Shown here piece by piece: positions 46,722 to 59,073 of a stretch of 64,000 bases of DNA. Made by a program: the position numbers and the translations under genes. The number at the start of each line of letters is the position of its first letter. Positions within the stretch are counted from its first letter, which is position 1. A model generated the notes under the pieces. The model was not told the DNA's origin. It did no database searches and saw only the letters and a list, made by a program, of their open reading frames with translations. Source of the DNA: Bemisia tabaci (Eukaryota > Arthropoda > Insecta > Hemiptera > Aleyrodidae); NCBI RefSeq assembly GCF_918797505.1, contig NC_092798.1, positions 10,181,501 to 10,245,500 of the forward strand. Direction: 5' to 3'.

Positions 46722-49700
46722 AATAAAACATAAAAAGTTAATTTATAAACAAATAAGGAGGAATACCAGAGGGGAGAAGGGCAAAGATCGTAGACTTACC
46801 AACCTAATTTCTTACAGAATAAATTGAAAATAGAGTTGTTTCACAAAAAATAAGTTAAAATATCATTAAAAGTACCTAAAGAAATAATATTTTCGCAATA
46901 ATTGCGATCATTAATGCATTTCATACGCCTTTAAACTAAATACATTGAAATAGGTTCGACCTATTGAGATACCTCTTTCCAAAGGGGAATAAAAGGGGAA
47001 AATTACCTATGAGAGAAAAACATCAGGAAAGTAAAGAGAAGCGTGGATAAACTTGACCCTCCATGATTTCTTGGATTGCATCATATTCTTTGATGAGGAG
47101 ACTGGAGAATTCTCTGAGGGCAAACCAGTGTAGTAGCTTTTTTAAAATTTGCTCAGTTGAAAGCGCAACAAACACAGCCAAATTTAATCATGCATGCTGC
47201 TAAAAACGTACGTACCCATTTGAGAGGCTGTGCTTCTTCCAAAAAGTTTGATACAAATTCCGATTCATTGTTACTTCCTCAATTTTTTGTTTAATTCGAA
47301 ATGACAGGCATATTATGTCTAGAGAGAAAAATTTTGTCAAAAGCCAAACAAAGTAGTTGGACAAAAAAATTTCTACAGTGATGATTTAAAAGATAGTTTG
47401 CTTATTTCTTCCTCTCTTATTCAGACACCATGATCAAATGTTAGTTTCATGTTTTTTTTTTTTAATTTTTCAAGGAATCAGCTTGAATTCTCATTTTTGC
47501 TGGACTACATATTGAGGGTTTTAATTCAAGCACCTGCAGTTTATTGGCAATTGACCATCTAAATGATGTAAAATAATTAAAATTTATTGAGGTCTTGCTT
47601 AGAATCGAGTTTCATCTTTGAAAGAGGGAAAACCTAGTCACAGAATTGAAAGAATCGCCACATTTCCGATTTGCTTCTCCTGGCATCAGATATTATTTTA
47701 GCTGTGCTATTAAATTACCACTAGTCAAATTTATCCACCTCTGGGGCAAAATTTAAAACAAATCATGAATATTAGTGCACTAAAAAGTAGATTACGGACC
47801 AAACCAAAACACAAAACTGATTGAATGAATTTCTTTGTTCAAAACATTTTCGTGTTGTAATAGGCATTTCTCTACTACACGAAAAGTTTTTTAACACCTT
47901 GAAGAATATTCAAATAATACTTTCCCAGTATTTGACAAATTGAAAAAAAAAAACAATTTAAAAAAGGAGAAAGAAATTAAATAGCAACAGAGAACAGTAA
48001 ATAAACAAATTATTTATGTACTTTAGTCTAAACGAAGGATGTCGAATGTACAGATTAAGGTTACACACCATAATTTGAGACCTCGCGTCATAAATCATTA
48101 AACACAATAATTTTTTTCGACCTCTCCTCGTTCAATTTATTGTACCTATTCATATGCTGTGTAATGTATAAATATGTACAGACATTTCTTTCAAAATGTA
48201 TCGTAGAACAAGTAAAATATTACATTATTGCAACACTACTTATTAGCATGGCTTATGCTATGGTAAAAAAGAAAGAAGGAAAAGAAAAGAATTTCTACAT
48301 AAATAGAATAGATTTTAGTTATTTGTAATAAAATTGTTCCTCAAGAAAACGGGGCACATGTAATGATATGTATCGTAGATTCGCTAAGCTTATAAAGAGA
48401 GAGAGGCAAAAATATTTCAATAAACTTTGCACAAAATATTGAACGGCATTGGGAAATCTGAAGAATTCATAAAGCTGCCAATGAAAATAAAGAATTATCT
48501 ACAAAGTCTTTGACAGAAACCAAATAGACACCGCATTCACAAAATATCTGAGTGGATGGACCACTGAACAGGAGAGAAATTAAGCCTTACAGTCCATGTT
48601 TTCTCATCAAAGTTTCATGCAAAACAAACTGACCACATTGGAAACTTTCAAAATCAACTCGTAAATGAGAAATAAACTTTCATAGCTTACACTGTAAGCA
48701 ATAAAGTCAAACTCTTCACTTGCAAAAAAACCATTCTAAACATAAGTCAACTTAGTCACTGAAATCAACATATATGTTAGGCAAATAACTACATCATGCT
48801 TCCACACACAAGTCCTTTCTACTTTGATGGAATTTAGTGCGAAGGAAAAATATCGCATCATAAAAAAACCGAAATTAGGTACTTCAGTACGTACTCAATT
48901 CGATGAGAGGAGACTCCAGTTTTTCTATGAGCGGAAAGTGTGAGTTAATGAAGATCGAACCTGTTATTTTCTAACTTATGAGTTAAATTTGGAAAGTCTT
49001 AATGCATTCATTGTATTCAGTACAAAATTTGAATGAAGCAACAAATGTTGTGGTTTTTGACTTCTAGTGGCCCATTCATCCTCCTTACAAAACATACACA
49101 TACATCATAAACATTTTTTAACTAAATTGGAATGTATATTGTAAAAGCTACATCACGTTACGACATGAAGATGCATACTTGTGATTTTCAGCATAATATT
49201 CAAAGACTAGTTTAAACTAGCTTTATGGAATTTCTTATATTTTCCCGAATAATTTTTAATTTGCGGTTCAAATATTTTGAACATTAAGTGTCAATATGAA
49301 AAGTTTCAAATATAATTTATCAAATGATTTAGACAGAATATAAAAAAGTGAGCTGTAAAAGTTAAATGTATCACATTTCCATAATAATTGGATGTAAATT
49401 CAGGCGCTTTTTTTTTTCCAGTAATTGACAAAAATGAAATTCAAAATTGAAAGAAAAAACAAGTTCAGGCAAACGGTACAGTTTTAAGAGAAGAAACAAT
49501 CGACTCTATGTGTTAGAGGACTTTCATGTAAATGTGTTGTTCCATGTGATGTCCATTTTTTTTCTATTCTTCGGTATCAAAATTTTGATACTGAATAAAC
49601 TTTTGACTGATTTAAAGGGTAATATTAAAACTAGTAATTAAAAATTGTATGAGCCAGGCTGTTTGATGCCTTTTTACAGGGCCATCTAAAATAGTTTTGT

Positions 49701-52700
49701 ATAAAAAGTGCATCAAAAAGTGATTTTCATTCTTTCAGACCGGTTTCTTTACGAAACAAGTCCATTTTGAAAAATTTGAAGCGGATGCTTAGATTTTGGG
49801 AATAGCGCTAATTCAGCTTTAAATACAATCACTGAGGATCCAAACAGTAGATTGAAGTCATAATTTTGAAATTTTCATACTTAATTAATCAGCTCTTGAG
49901 ACAAATTCTCACGCCGAGTAGAATATCAACAAATGAAAATCATACATGCGTTTCAATGCATTAATCAATAATACAGCTAAGTAAAAGAAAAGAAAAAAAG
50001 TTTTAGAATATCCTCAGAAAACAGTATGTTCAATAGCTGCATTCAGTAAACACTCTTCTACATCAAATAAAACTCTGTACAAACTGGGCTTACTAACTGG
50101 TAACACAATGTACCTCTCACGTACAAATTAACGACAACAAACTAAGGCAAGAAGTAGGGAAAAATTTACATCAAGACAGACACAAATAAACGTGGATTTT
50201 GCTCTGAGAGGAGGAATCATGATGATGCATCCAAAAAGTAAAATTGGAAAAAGGAATGGTGCTGCTGGAGGGATTTTTGAACACTCCACCCTGTCATTAC
50301 TCTCTCGAGCATCTTCATACTTGGAGAGACATTTTCCATTATCTCTGGGGAGCTAAAAAGCAAAACCATTTACACACCTCCACAATATTCAACCATTCTA
50401 TAATTTAATCTCACTTAAAAATATCAAAACTTAGATGAATCAGTTAGCAAACTAAGTCATCAGAAATTTTGCAATGCGCAACATTTACAAACATTTTACA
50501 CTCATAAAGCGGCACACTTAATGATGAAAATAGAATCAAGGTTCATTTTACTTGATGGCGCTCACTTAAAAATAATCAATTTTTCAAGACATGAAATTTA
50601 CAGGTTTAAGTATTGAACAAAATATCTACGCCAGAATTAGTAATAAGTACCCACATACGTCAATATCTTCACAAGAACGAATGATTTTTTATTTTGAATA
50701 ATGATTATGAAAAATGGAAAAATAAAAAAACAATTTGGAAAACAAATGTCTTCATACAGGGAACGTTAAGGAATGATTTTTGAAAATAAAAGTGGTTAAC
50801 AAACCCTCATGAGATCATAAAACTAAAGATCTAACTTTCAATGAAATTGGAGGCCCATAAAAATACCATTTGGTCTTAGTTTTTAAAATTCATGTTGATG
50901 ATTCCTAAATCCGCAATGTCTCTGTTACTGATCTGTGAGCACTAAAGTTGAAACAAATGATTCTTTCAGCAAAACTATGACTGAGGAGGAGTATGCATGA
51001 AACGAAATTATGAAAATGAACAGCGGATGTAAAAAAAAAAAAAAAAAATATTTGAAAAGAAGCGCGGTAGAACCAACAAGTCACACATTTTTATCAGATA
51101 CAAACATTAAGTAATTTAGCATTTTTAAAAACATCCAAAAGTGACCGGAGCCCTTTAAAATGATGATTATCAATTAATTACTGAGTGAAACAGATTTATT
51201 GACTCTTGGAGGAATGTAGTTGTTTTTACTCAAAATTAGAGAATGAAATTTTCGAGCGCAAATTGTAAAAAATATCACAGTGACTAACGGAAACTAGAAA
51301 GCTCTCATGCTTTATGCAAGGTGGAAGGGAACAGTTTGTCAGTACCTTAAAATTCATATATAAAGTACCAACAGTCAGCATTTTCACCTCCCAACAAGAT
51401 CATTCTATCGATTTTAAACATTTTAGTGATATACATTTTTGTAAAACACTTCAATTCTGAACACTCAAGCGGATACTGAAATTATAAAGCAAGAGATCAC
51501 CAATTAGCTGCGGAATTATGTGTTAGCTATGTGAGCGATACTGAAAAATTTCAATCAGTTATGATTTCCCACATAAAGGCAAGAGCTTTTACCTACTTTC
51601 TTTCTAGCAGCTATTATCATTTCCTACCAGGAGAGAGAGGCTGTGACAAGCCTTGATATTTTATCAATTTTAGCATCAGATAGTAGAAATGTCTCAAAAT
51701 GTACCCTAATGAGGAACAAGGGCCATTCACTATCCTAAAAAAACTTAAGGTGAGTGGTGACCACTGTTTATCAGCGACGTAACTCAAAGAATCATAACCT
51801 ATCTCTTCTCATAGGCAATGATGTAATGTAGGTACATTTTGGGGGACTTTTAGGACTTTTAGGTTTACAACATTTTGAAGGCTCTACTTCTCAAGGAAGA
51901 AAAAAAATATCACAAAAAAATACGAACAGAAAATTAAATATTAGTACAAACTGAGGGAATGGATCCGTATGCAATACATTGTATTACTGATTACCTACCT
52001 AAATATTTAACAAAGACAAAAAAGAAACGGATAAATTAACAACGAAGGTTTAGGATTATGATCATTATGATACAGAAATGGTTGAACTGCCTAAAATGGG
52101 TATAGACGCTATCTAAGGTTAAAATGAATGGACGGATTTAGGAAGAGATAAATATCAAAATCGATGAACAGGTATTTTCAAAGGTAGCTTTTACTGTTAA
52201 AATTTGAGTCTCGTTTCACACCATACGAATGGCTACCTGTGAACTCAAGGACTGCTCACATGAATGATTGTCATCTGCGATCTGCTCTGAGAAACGTCTT
52301 GGGGTGAGCTTGCACAAGGGGTTTTTTCAAGATACGACAGCGAAAAAAGGACTAAAATTTAAAGAATCCAGTTGCAATGAAATTGGTAGGTCATTGCAAT
52401 TTTATCGACGGTTATTCATTCCAATATTGTCAGAACCAAGAATTACGATTGAAAGCAATTTAATGTGATGAAATTGTTATGCTATCAATGCTGATTTTCT
52501 GTGATACCTACAGTTGATGAATAAATCGCCAAAAAACACAAAATAAATTGAGATAAAATTGAGTGAAATTTCTATAAAAGTGTAGATGATCCTAGTGATT
52601 TTATCGCAATGAAGTGGCAATCAAAGGGCAACATTACTTCAATAAATCAAGACCTCTTCATTAAAAAAAAAGTTTCATTAAAATTGCAATTTTTAAAGTG

Positions 52701-55700
52701 GTCAGACGCTTTGATACTAGGTGCAGAGATAATCTGCAAAAATTACACTGATAGATTGATTATTTGATAATAAAGAACAGAGAATTTTACAAGATCATTT
52801 TTTCAATCAGGTCATTGAAACTTTATCGCAATTCCTTGTTTAAAAATTATCATGGGAACATATTTTGTGGTTCATCAGCATTCTTTGGGACCAAGGAATA
52901 GGAAAAATTCACACCTATAGCTATTGTAAAAATATTACAGGGTTCAAGAGATGTGCTAAGATGGCAATTTTTATAGAAAGATCCAAAGAAGAAGGAAAAG
53001 CGGTATTTCGATACTTATCTCTTCAATTAAACGATACAAAATTAATGATTATGAATTCCTGTTTGCAAAACGCAAAAAGATTAGATTAATTTTCTCGAAG
53101 GTGAGTTGTTGAAAATAGGTGCTGTTCGGTTCCAATTCGGCAGAATCCTCATTCCTATGATGTGAACATACATAATCCAGCGAGTAGAGTATGTTGAAAA
53201 ATATACCATTCGCAAATAGGCAGATAGAATACATTGGAACAAATTTTATGCATTTCTCAATTGACTTGGTTGATTGTAAAAATGAGTGCACTTGAATGTA
53301 TTTCGCACACTTATTGCTGCATTACAGGGAGAGATCGATGAGGAAACAGTAGCAAGATTAGGAATTCAAATCATTAATCAGTATGAATCTAAAATTCAAG
53401 GATATTCTTAAATATTCCCACACAAGTAATGTTTCATACTTGCAATACCAATTAACTACTTACATGTTAATTAATTATGTCTAATATTTTAGCTATACAC
53501 AACAAAATGATGACATCAAGACTGAAGCTGAATGGTTAAAGTAGTGGGAAAGAAATTCTCATTCGTATGCTTGTAAAAGCTCATTGGATACTAGATCTAA
53601 TCTTCCGTCATCAACACTTCATAAGAGTCAAACTGTTAATTTCCCCATTCTTCAGATACTGGATCAGAAAATTCCACCGGGATCATGAGTAGGATCCTAG
53701 AGGAAAATGGAGGAAGGCAGGGAGGGTTTTGGTTTAGGAGTGGGACAGTTATCCTCTTTCAGGAATTTCAGATCAATATTTTGTGATGAAACATAAGACT
53801 ATGAGCTTTTTGGCCACTGATTTATTTCATTGAGGAATCATCTAGTTAAAAAAGAGTATGATCGGGACCCAATTTTTAGACATTATATGGATGCGTATGA
53901 TTTCTTCCAAATCATAAGATACAGAGTAAAGAAACCGAACAGGTTTCTACGAATATATTTTCAAAAGGGAAAGAAAGTCCCTTGTGATGTTTCAAAACTT
54001 TAAAAAAATTAGACACTTTCTGGCTGCCGCACATCATCCAAACGACTTAATTGTAATTCATGAGAAAGTGGGCCAGAGTCCGAGGCAAATCTACCCTTTT
54101 TAAATCTTGAAACATTTTAAGTGAAATTATTTCACTTGCAATCCTACATGCACTGACTCTAGCAAGAGCTAAAAAGTGTACAGTGAAAATTATTATGTCT
54201 CTCAATTCACTGTTGTGACTGAAACTCCTAAATTCATTTTTAAAAAAAATAATTGAATTTTTATAAAACTGAAAAGGAATGAGGAAACTGACGAGTTTGA
54301 CTTTATAAAACCACCAACATTTTTGGAGCCTGCCAAGAGATCGCTCGAAACTTTTCGGGTAAAATTACCAGTTGAAATATTTTAAGAGACGGGTTATCAG
54401 CCTTTGATTAAAATCAGTAGAAAATATTGTTAACAATATAGTAACACATATTTAGCTAAAAAAAGAAAAAAAAAACAGAGAATATACACAAATATTTACA
54501 ATGCCAAGCCAAGCTAATTAGAGATAATGAATAGACGGGCTTATACAGAGTTCAGTTTTTACATCAAGCATAAATAAACGGATTAAAACTACATGGTTAC
54601 GGAAAAAAACTGGTAGACAAGAAACCAATTGAAAAATGTGTAGAAGTTTAGTTGAGCTCGAGATGTATTTTGTATCTTCAAAAAAGAACTTGAGTGAATA
54701 ATCGACAATTAATTACACTATCTTAAAATTCTGGATCAAAAGTGGATACAAATCACATGATGAGCTCACAATCAGTCAGACCGAATGCGTCACAGAATTA
54801 AGCTAAGCCTACCACGATAAACATATACATAATAATACTATTTCTTAAAATTTTAGATAGATCTTTTAACGGTTTACAATAATGTACAAATTACACAGCA
54901 TGAATGAAGGTAATAAATCAATAGCTCATACGTTACATAATTAATCTACTCTTATTTACTTAAAAGAAATCCAATAACTCAACAAATTTCTTTGAATCAA
55001 CAAATTAAAAGCACTTTATGGCTTTGATATGATTTGATATGATATGTTACTCCGGAATAATTCCATAGGCTTGAAAGGGAGGATTCCCTTACAAAAAAAA
55101 GTCACATGAGTATTAACTTGTTTTTTTTTTCTTCTTTTTTTTCATCTGTTAAACCGATCCTTATCAACGCTTAACTATATTACTGCGGTTAGATAATTGA
55201 GAAAGATCTAAGAATGTAATATTGCTTACTGGCTTTCGAAGGAGAGGAAAATTGGGTGATTCGAGCTTGGGGGAAAATTCAAACGGAGGAAATGAATAAA
55301 ATAAAAAAATAAGTTATCGACAGTAAGTTATAAAAAAATAAATTACTGAAATTACAAGAATTATGCAAGAATAAGAATGACTAGCATTATGAACTAAAAA
55401 ATTAATAAGTGGGTTAAACTAATACATTAATACATTAAAAAAATAGGACTAAAAATTGTTTAGTAACTTTTCTAGGGTTTATCTTTGAGGACATATTGGT
55501 ATCAGAAAGTAATACTATCTTTGGTTTATGATGACAAATTTTCTCAGCAGCTCTAAGGGTAATTGTACGAGGGGTAGGAAAAATTATACGGAATGTTAAG
55601 ACTCTCTGGTAAGTAAAGATTTTTAAGGATGAATGTAAAATTTAACAAAAAAAGGCCACAGCTTCATCCGAGATTTTTGTGGCTGTAGTAAAACAAATAA

Positions 55701-57497
55701 GCATAACACGAGCAGATAAATTATAAACTTTAAAAACCGGGCATGATGAATATCATTAGAGCACAGGTACTATCCAGGACTTACACCGTTTGGTTATTGT
55801 GGATAACTAAGCCTGGCTTGTAACCAAGCTATATGGTTTTGGATAACCAAGCCTTCATATTGTTATTTACTAGTTTCATTTTCATACCCTTTTTTCATCT
55901 ATCCTCCTTGAACTTAAAGACTTTTCGATGAGTCGCATCTTCGAAACCTGACTAGTTTTGCAATTTCTGAAAAAATTCCCATTCTTCATTATTTTGCTTC
56001 ATCTGAATCTTTTCTTTAAGAAATGTTCCTTCTAATTCTGTGTGTGATGGATCAAAAATTATAAAAAACACGGTGGCAACAAGGGCCCTCTGTAGAGGCG
56101 TTTTCAATTTCTGGTGATAGAAACTTAGCGGTCTAAGGCACATTCATGACATTTTTGTTCCAAATCAGCTAAAAGAGTATTTTAACAAGGTATTGATTAC
56201 ATATAAGTTTGTTTAGCGAAGCATTCAAGCACAATGTAACAATATTTCAGATTTCCAACGACTCACCATCCCTTTTTTTTTTAAATGTTTTCCTGGACAG
56301 AGCTTCTTTACCTACAGTTTTCATCAGGTTTTCAACATAAAGTAAGTAGCCCAAAATATTTTTCTCCCCAAACGCATGTAGTTTTATAAAGATTAATTGC
56401 TCCTTTTACGCAATGTAGGTGATGCAGAATTAATCGTGCTTCCCATGAGAATGTTACTTCAAACTTGAATGCCCCAAAGTGCCTGCGCAACTTAAGATTT
56501 TTCTTTTCAAAACTTCAGTACACTTGTTTCAGCTGATTTATGAGTTCAGTTAAAAAGTCAAAGAGTGATAAATGTCTTTCATTGTGTTGCATACATTTTG
56601 TAACTCTTCTATCAATCAAAAAGTAAGAGATAAAAATAGCTGGAGTATAAAATATCATCCCTTCCCACCGATAATTTTTTTCTTTCCTTTCTTTTAGAAA
56701 AAAAGTTGACAGAAAGCGCACACTCTTTCAGTTGAAAGGAACATAACGACATACAATTATTTTGCCAAGCATCAAGAGATGGAAATGATTTCTACCACAC
56801 TCTTTGTGTGGCAACACTTTTGAACTTGACAATCCATGATGATCTTCGGTTTCTGTCCTTCACAATTTGAGCATTTTACATCGTACAAAAGAAAATATAA
56901 TTTTCAGATAAATTCACATGTGATGTTGAACATGCACAAAATAAAAACATAGAAAATAAAACACAGTATTTAAAACATGAATCTTGTACACTGGCTGCAC
57001 GTTCTGCAGGGGTAAATAATTTCATCAATTATAATGCATTTTTATTTTTTTGTAGTTTAAGGAGTGACTTCCATCGCCAAACTATTAATTAGGAGTTTTG
57101 AAAACTTGTCCAATGTTCTGAGGCGCCCATGACGGATAACCCGAAGAAATAAAATTTTAGTATAAATAAAGTACAGCTCAAAATGAATCGGATAAATACG
57201 ATAAATGAATGTTGGAGATTCATAGGTTTAAGTAATGGTGTGGGATTTTGAAGGGGAGGATTGTACGACTGCGCTTCAATGAAAAAAGAAAAAAAATTAA
57301 GTTCAATAACAAGTTCATGTAATAATTAAACTAAAACTATTCGTAAGTTTTAGTCAAGTATTTAAAAATGTGATCCCTTCTTCAGAAAACGAAATATACA
57401 AACTGCAATTTTATAAACATCACTCAAATGATTTGTATGATATAGAACAAATCTCCCAGCTTTAACAAGCAACATGGATAACGAGATGGGTATTGTG
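46722..57497 (-). other. cpo: Inferred couch potato 3' untranslated region (about 10.8 kb)
   Basis: Downstream (on the - strand) of the TGA at 57500-57498 lies almost 11 kb of uniformly AT-rich sequence with no recognisable exon on either strand. I see none of the miniature transposons that crowd the rest of the window. Such insertion-free sequence suggests a transcribed, constrained long 3' UTR, as is common for neuronal RNA-binding protein genes. Small features include an A run near 51031-51048 and a short inverted repeat around 55786-55858. The real 3' end could be much closer to the stop codon. Confidence 0.4.
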
Positions 57498-57573
57498 TCA
57501 AGTAGAGTTTATCTGAGAGTGCGCAAGTGTGTAGTGATTAAGATTGTCCAGTTTCTTCGTTCCTGATTGTTCC
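57498..57573 (-). CDS. cpo: Couch potato, alternative terminal exon (novel short tail)
   Basis: Read on the - strand, a strong acceptor (branch-site-like TGCTAAC, then ATATTTTTTTCAG) precedes GGAACAATCAGG at 57573. The first G completes the Arg codon begun by the upstream exon (AG|G). The frame continues EQSGTKKLDNLNHYTLAH, then SQINST, then TGA at 57500-57498. The tail has no match I recognise. The exon is supported by splice-site quality and phase, not by protein similarity, so it is less certain than the other two. Confidence 0.6.
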
Positions 57574-58855
57574 CTGAAAAAAATATGAAATTTTTGTTAG
57601 CAAATAAAACTGACAGATGTGATTAAGAAACAAATATAAAACCTCCAGAATGCAACTAAGGTAATAAAGCTTTCAAATTTCAAAATTCATTCCACAACAT
57701 TTTTTCCGGACAAATGTAAATTAAATGTGAACTGAGACCTTGAAAATTAACAGGACATAGACTGAGTTTTTTCCCCTTTCTTCTCCATTTGTGAGTGCCA
57801 GAATGTTAGAACATTGTGTTGACACTATTAGAATGTTCAAAAATTTTAGTTGAAGGCACAACTTTTTAGAAATTTAGGAATCTCCCTGAAGAAATGTCCT
57901 TTGAAATGTTGGGTTTCAATCCGGCAAGCTGTTTTGTGGAGTTGGAGAGGCTGCCAAAACGATGTCACACCATTACTTATTCCACATTGAAAAAAATTGC
58001 ATTGTGAAGTAAAAACCCTTTTACTGGGCATCATTGTTCTTATTAACTCTAAATTCTATTCATCTTTCATAATCTAAATATTGAACGTTAAAACTGAGAG
58101 ACATCATTTTATCAACGTTCAAGTAGCTTCAATTGTATTCCCATTGAAAGCAAATGCCATCAGTTTTTGGTTGTGCTTTCACTTAATTAGAGAATTAAAC
58201 TGAAAAACACCGACACCTAATCAAAACCTGCATTTGTTTTTAAAATAATGAAAAAGGAATCTGCCGCAAAGATATAAGCACTGATTTTAAAATTTGGTTT
58301 TTTCTGGAATTTACCGAATACTGCTGCAGCCGCAGCAACTTTTAAGATTAGAAAGTTTATGAAAGGACCATAAGAAAAACAAAAATTTCAAGAGAAGGGG
58401 AATATTACATGGGACACATTGGTGACATGTATTTAGAAACAACCAGGTAAATACACCAACCAGGTAAAACCAGGTAATTTAATTGTACCTAATTTTTGCC
58501 TCGTCATTAACTAAGAATTGTCCCAATTTACTTTAAAACCTACATGAGTCTTGTGAATTTTTTAGAGTAGAGTTTAAGGTTTGCAAACAGTAAAATTTAC
58601 TGAATTTAAGGTTACATCTTAAAAAAAAAATCACTTGAAAAAATTATAAAGAATTCAATTATTACTCACTTAAACATACAATAGGAGGGGAATTCTTAAT
58701 TCAAAATATCACATGTTTTTATAATTTAAAATTTATCCCTTCTCAAAATTTACAGTTTTTCACCATTTGTTCTACCTTTTACAGCCTTTGGCAAAAGATG
58801 CCTATAACCCAGGGGGCACAACTGTGAGCGGCGGAGGGTCATGGCAAAAACTCAC
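57574..58855 (-). other. cpo: Couch potato intron (1.28 kb)
   Basis: It is bounded on the - strand by the donor GTGAGT at 58855 and the CAG acceptor at 57576-57574. A 62-codon ORF at 57846-58034 lies inside but shows no RRM-like pattern. A short tandem 'aaccaggtaa' repeat lies near 58440-58480. Confidence 0.6.
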
Positions 58856-59073
58856 CTGTTTATAATTTCTTTAAGCTCATATTCAGACATGTACTGGGGT
58901 AGATTGGCCACGAACAATGTTGAACACGGCGCTGCACTAACAGTCACTCCAGGTTGAGAGCTTGATGAGGACCCCACTGGGGAGGCTAGGGTGGGCGATG
59001 GCAAGAAATGAGGCAGCGAGGTGTGCATAGCTGTGAGAGCTGCGGTTGGGTGATGCGGCATGGACATGTGATG
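58856..59073 (-). CDS. cpo: Couch potato, alternative exon encoding linker and start of a second RRM
   Basis: Read on the - strand, an acceptor (TTGTATTTGCAG) precedes CATCACATG at 59073 and a GTGAGT donor follows 58856. The 218 bases encode 72 residues plus AG of an Arg codon. First comes a His/Met/Pro/Ser-rich linker (HHMSMPHHPTAALTAMH, later LPSPTLASPVGSSSSSQPG). The segment APCSTLFVANLPQYMSEYEL then KEIINR follows. CSTLFVANL is an RNP2-type first strand and SEYELKEII the first helix of an RRM, resembling the second RRM of MEC-8/RBPMS-family proteins. Neither this exon nor the next contains the RNP1 half, so on visible exons the domain is incomplete. The in-phase join to the exon at 63067 supports its membership in cpo. 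Confidence 0.82.

Noticed and set aside
57846..58034. 62-codon ORF on the - strand between two couch potato exons, considered as the missing half RRM
   Set aside because: It lacks an RNP1-like (K/R)G(F/Y)(G/A)FVxF pattern and its preceding AG is not a convincing acceptor in the right phase.
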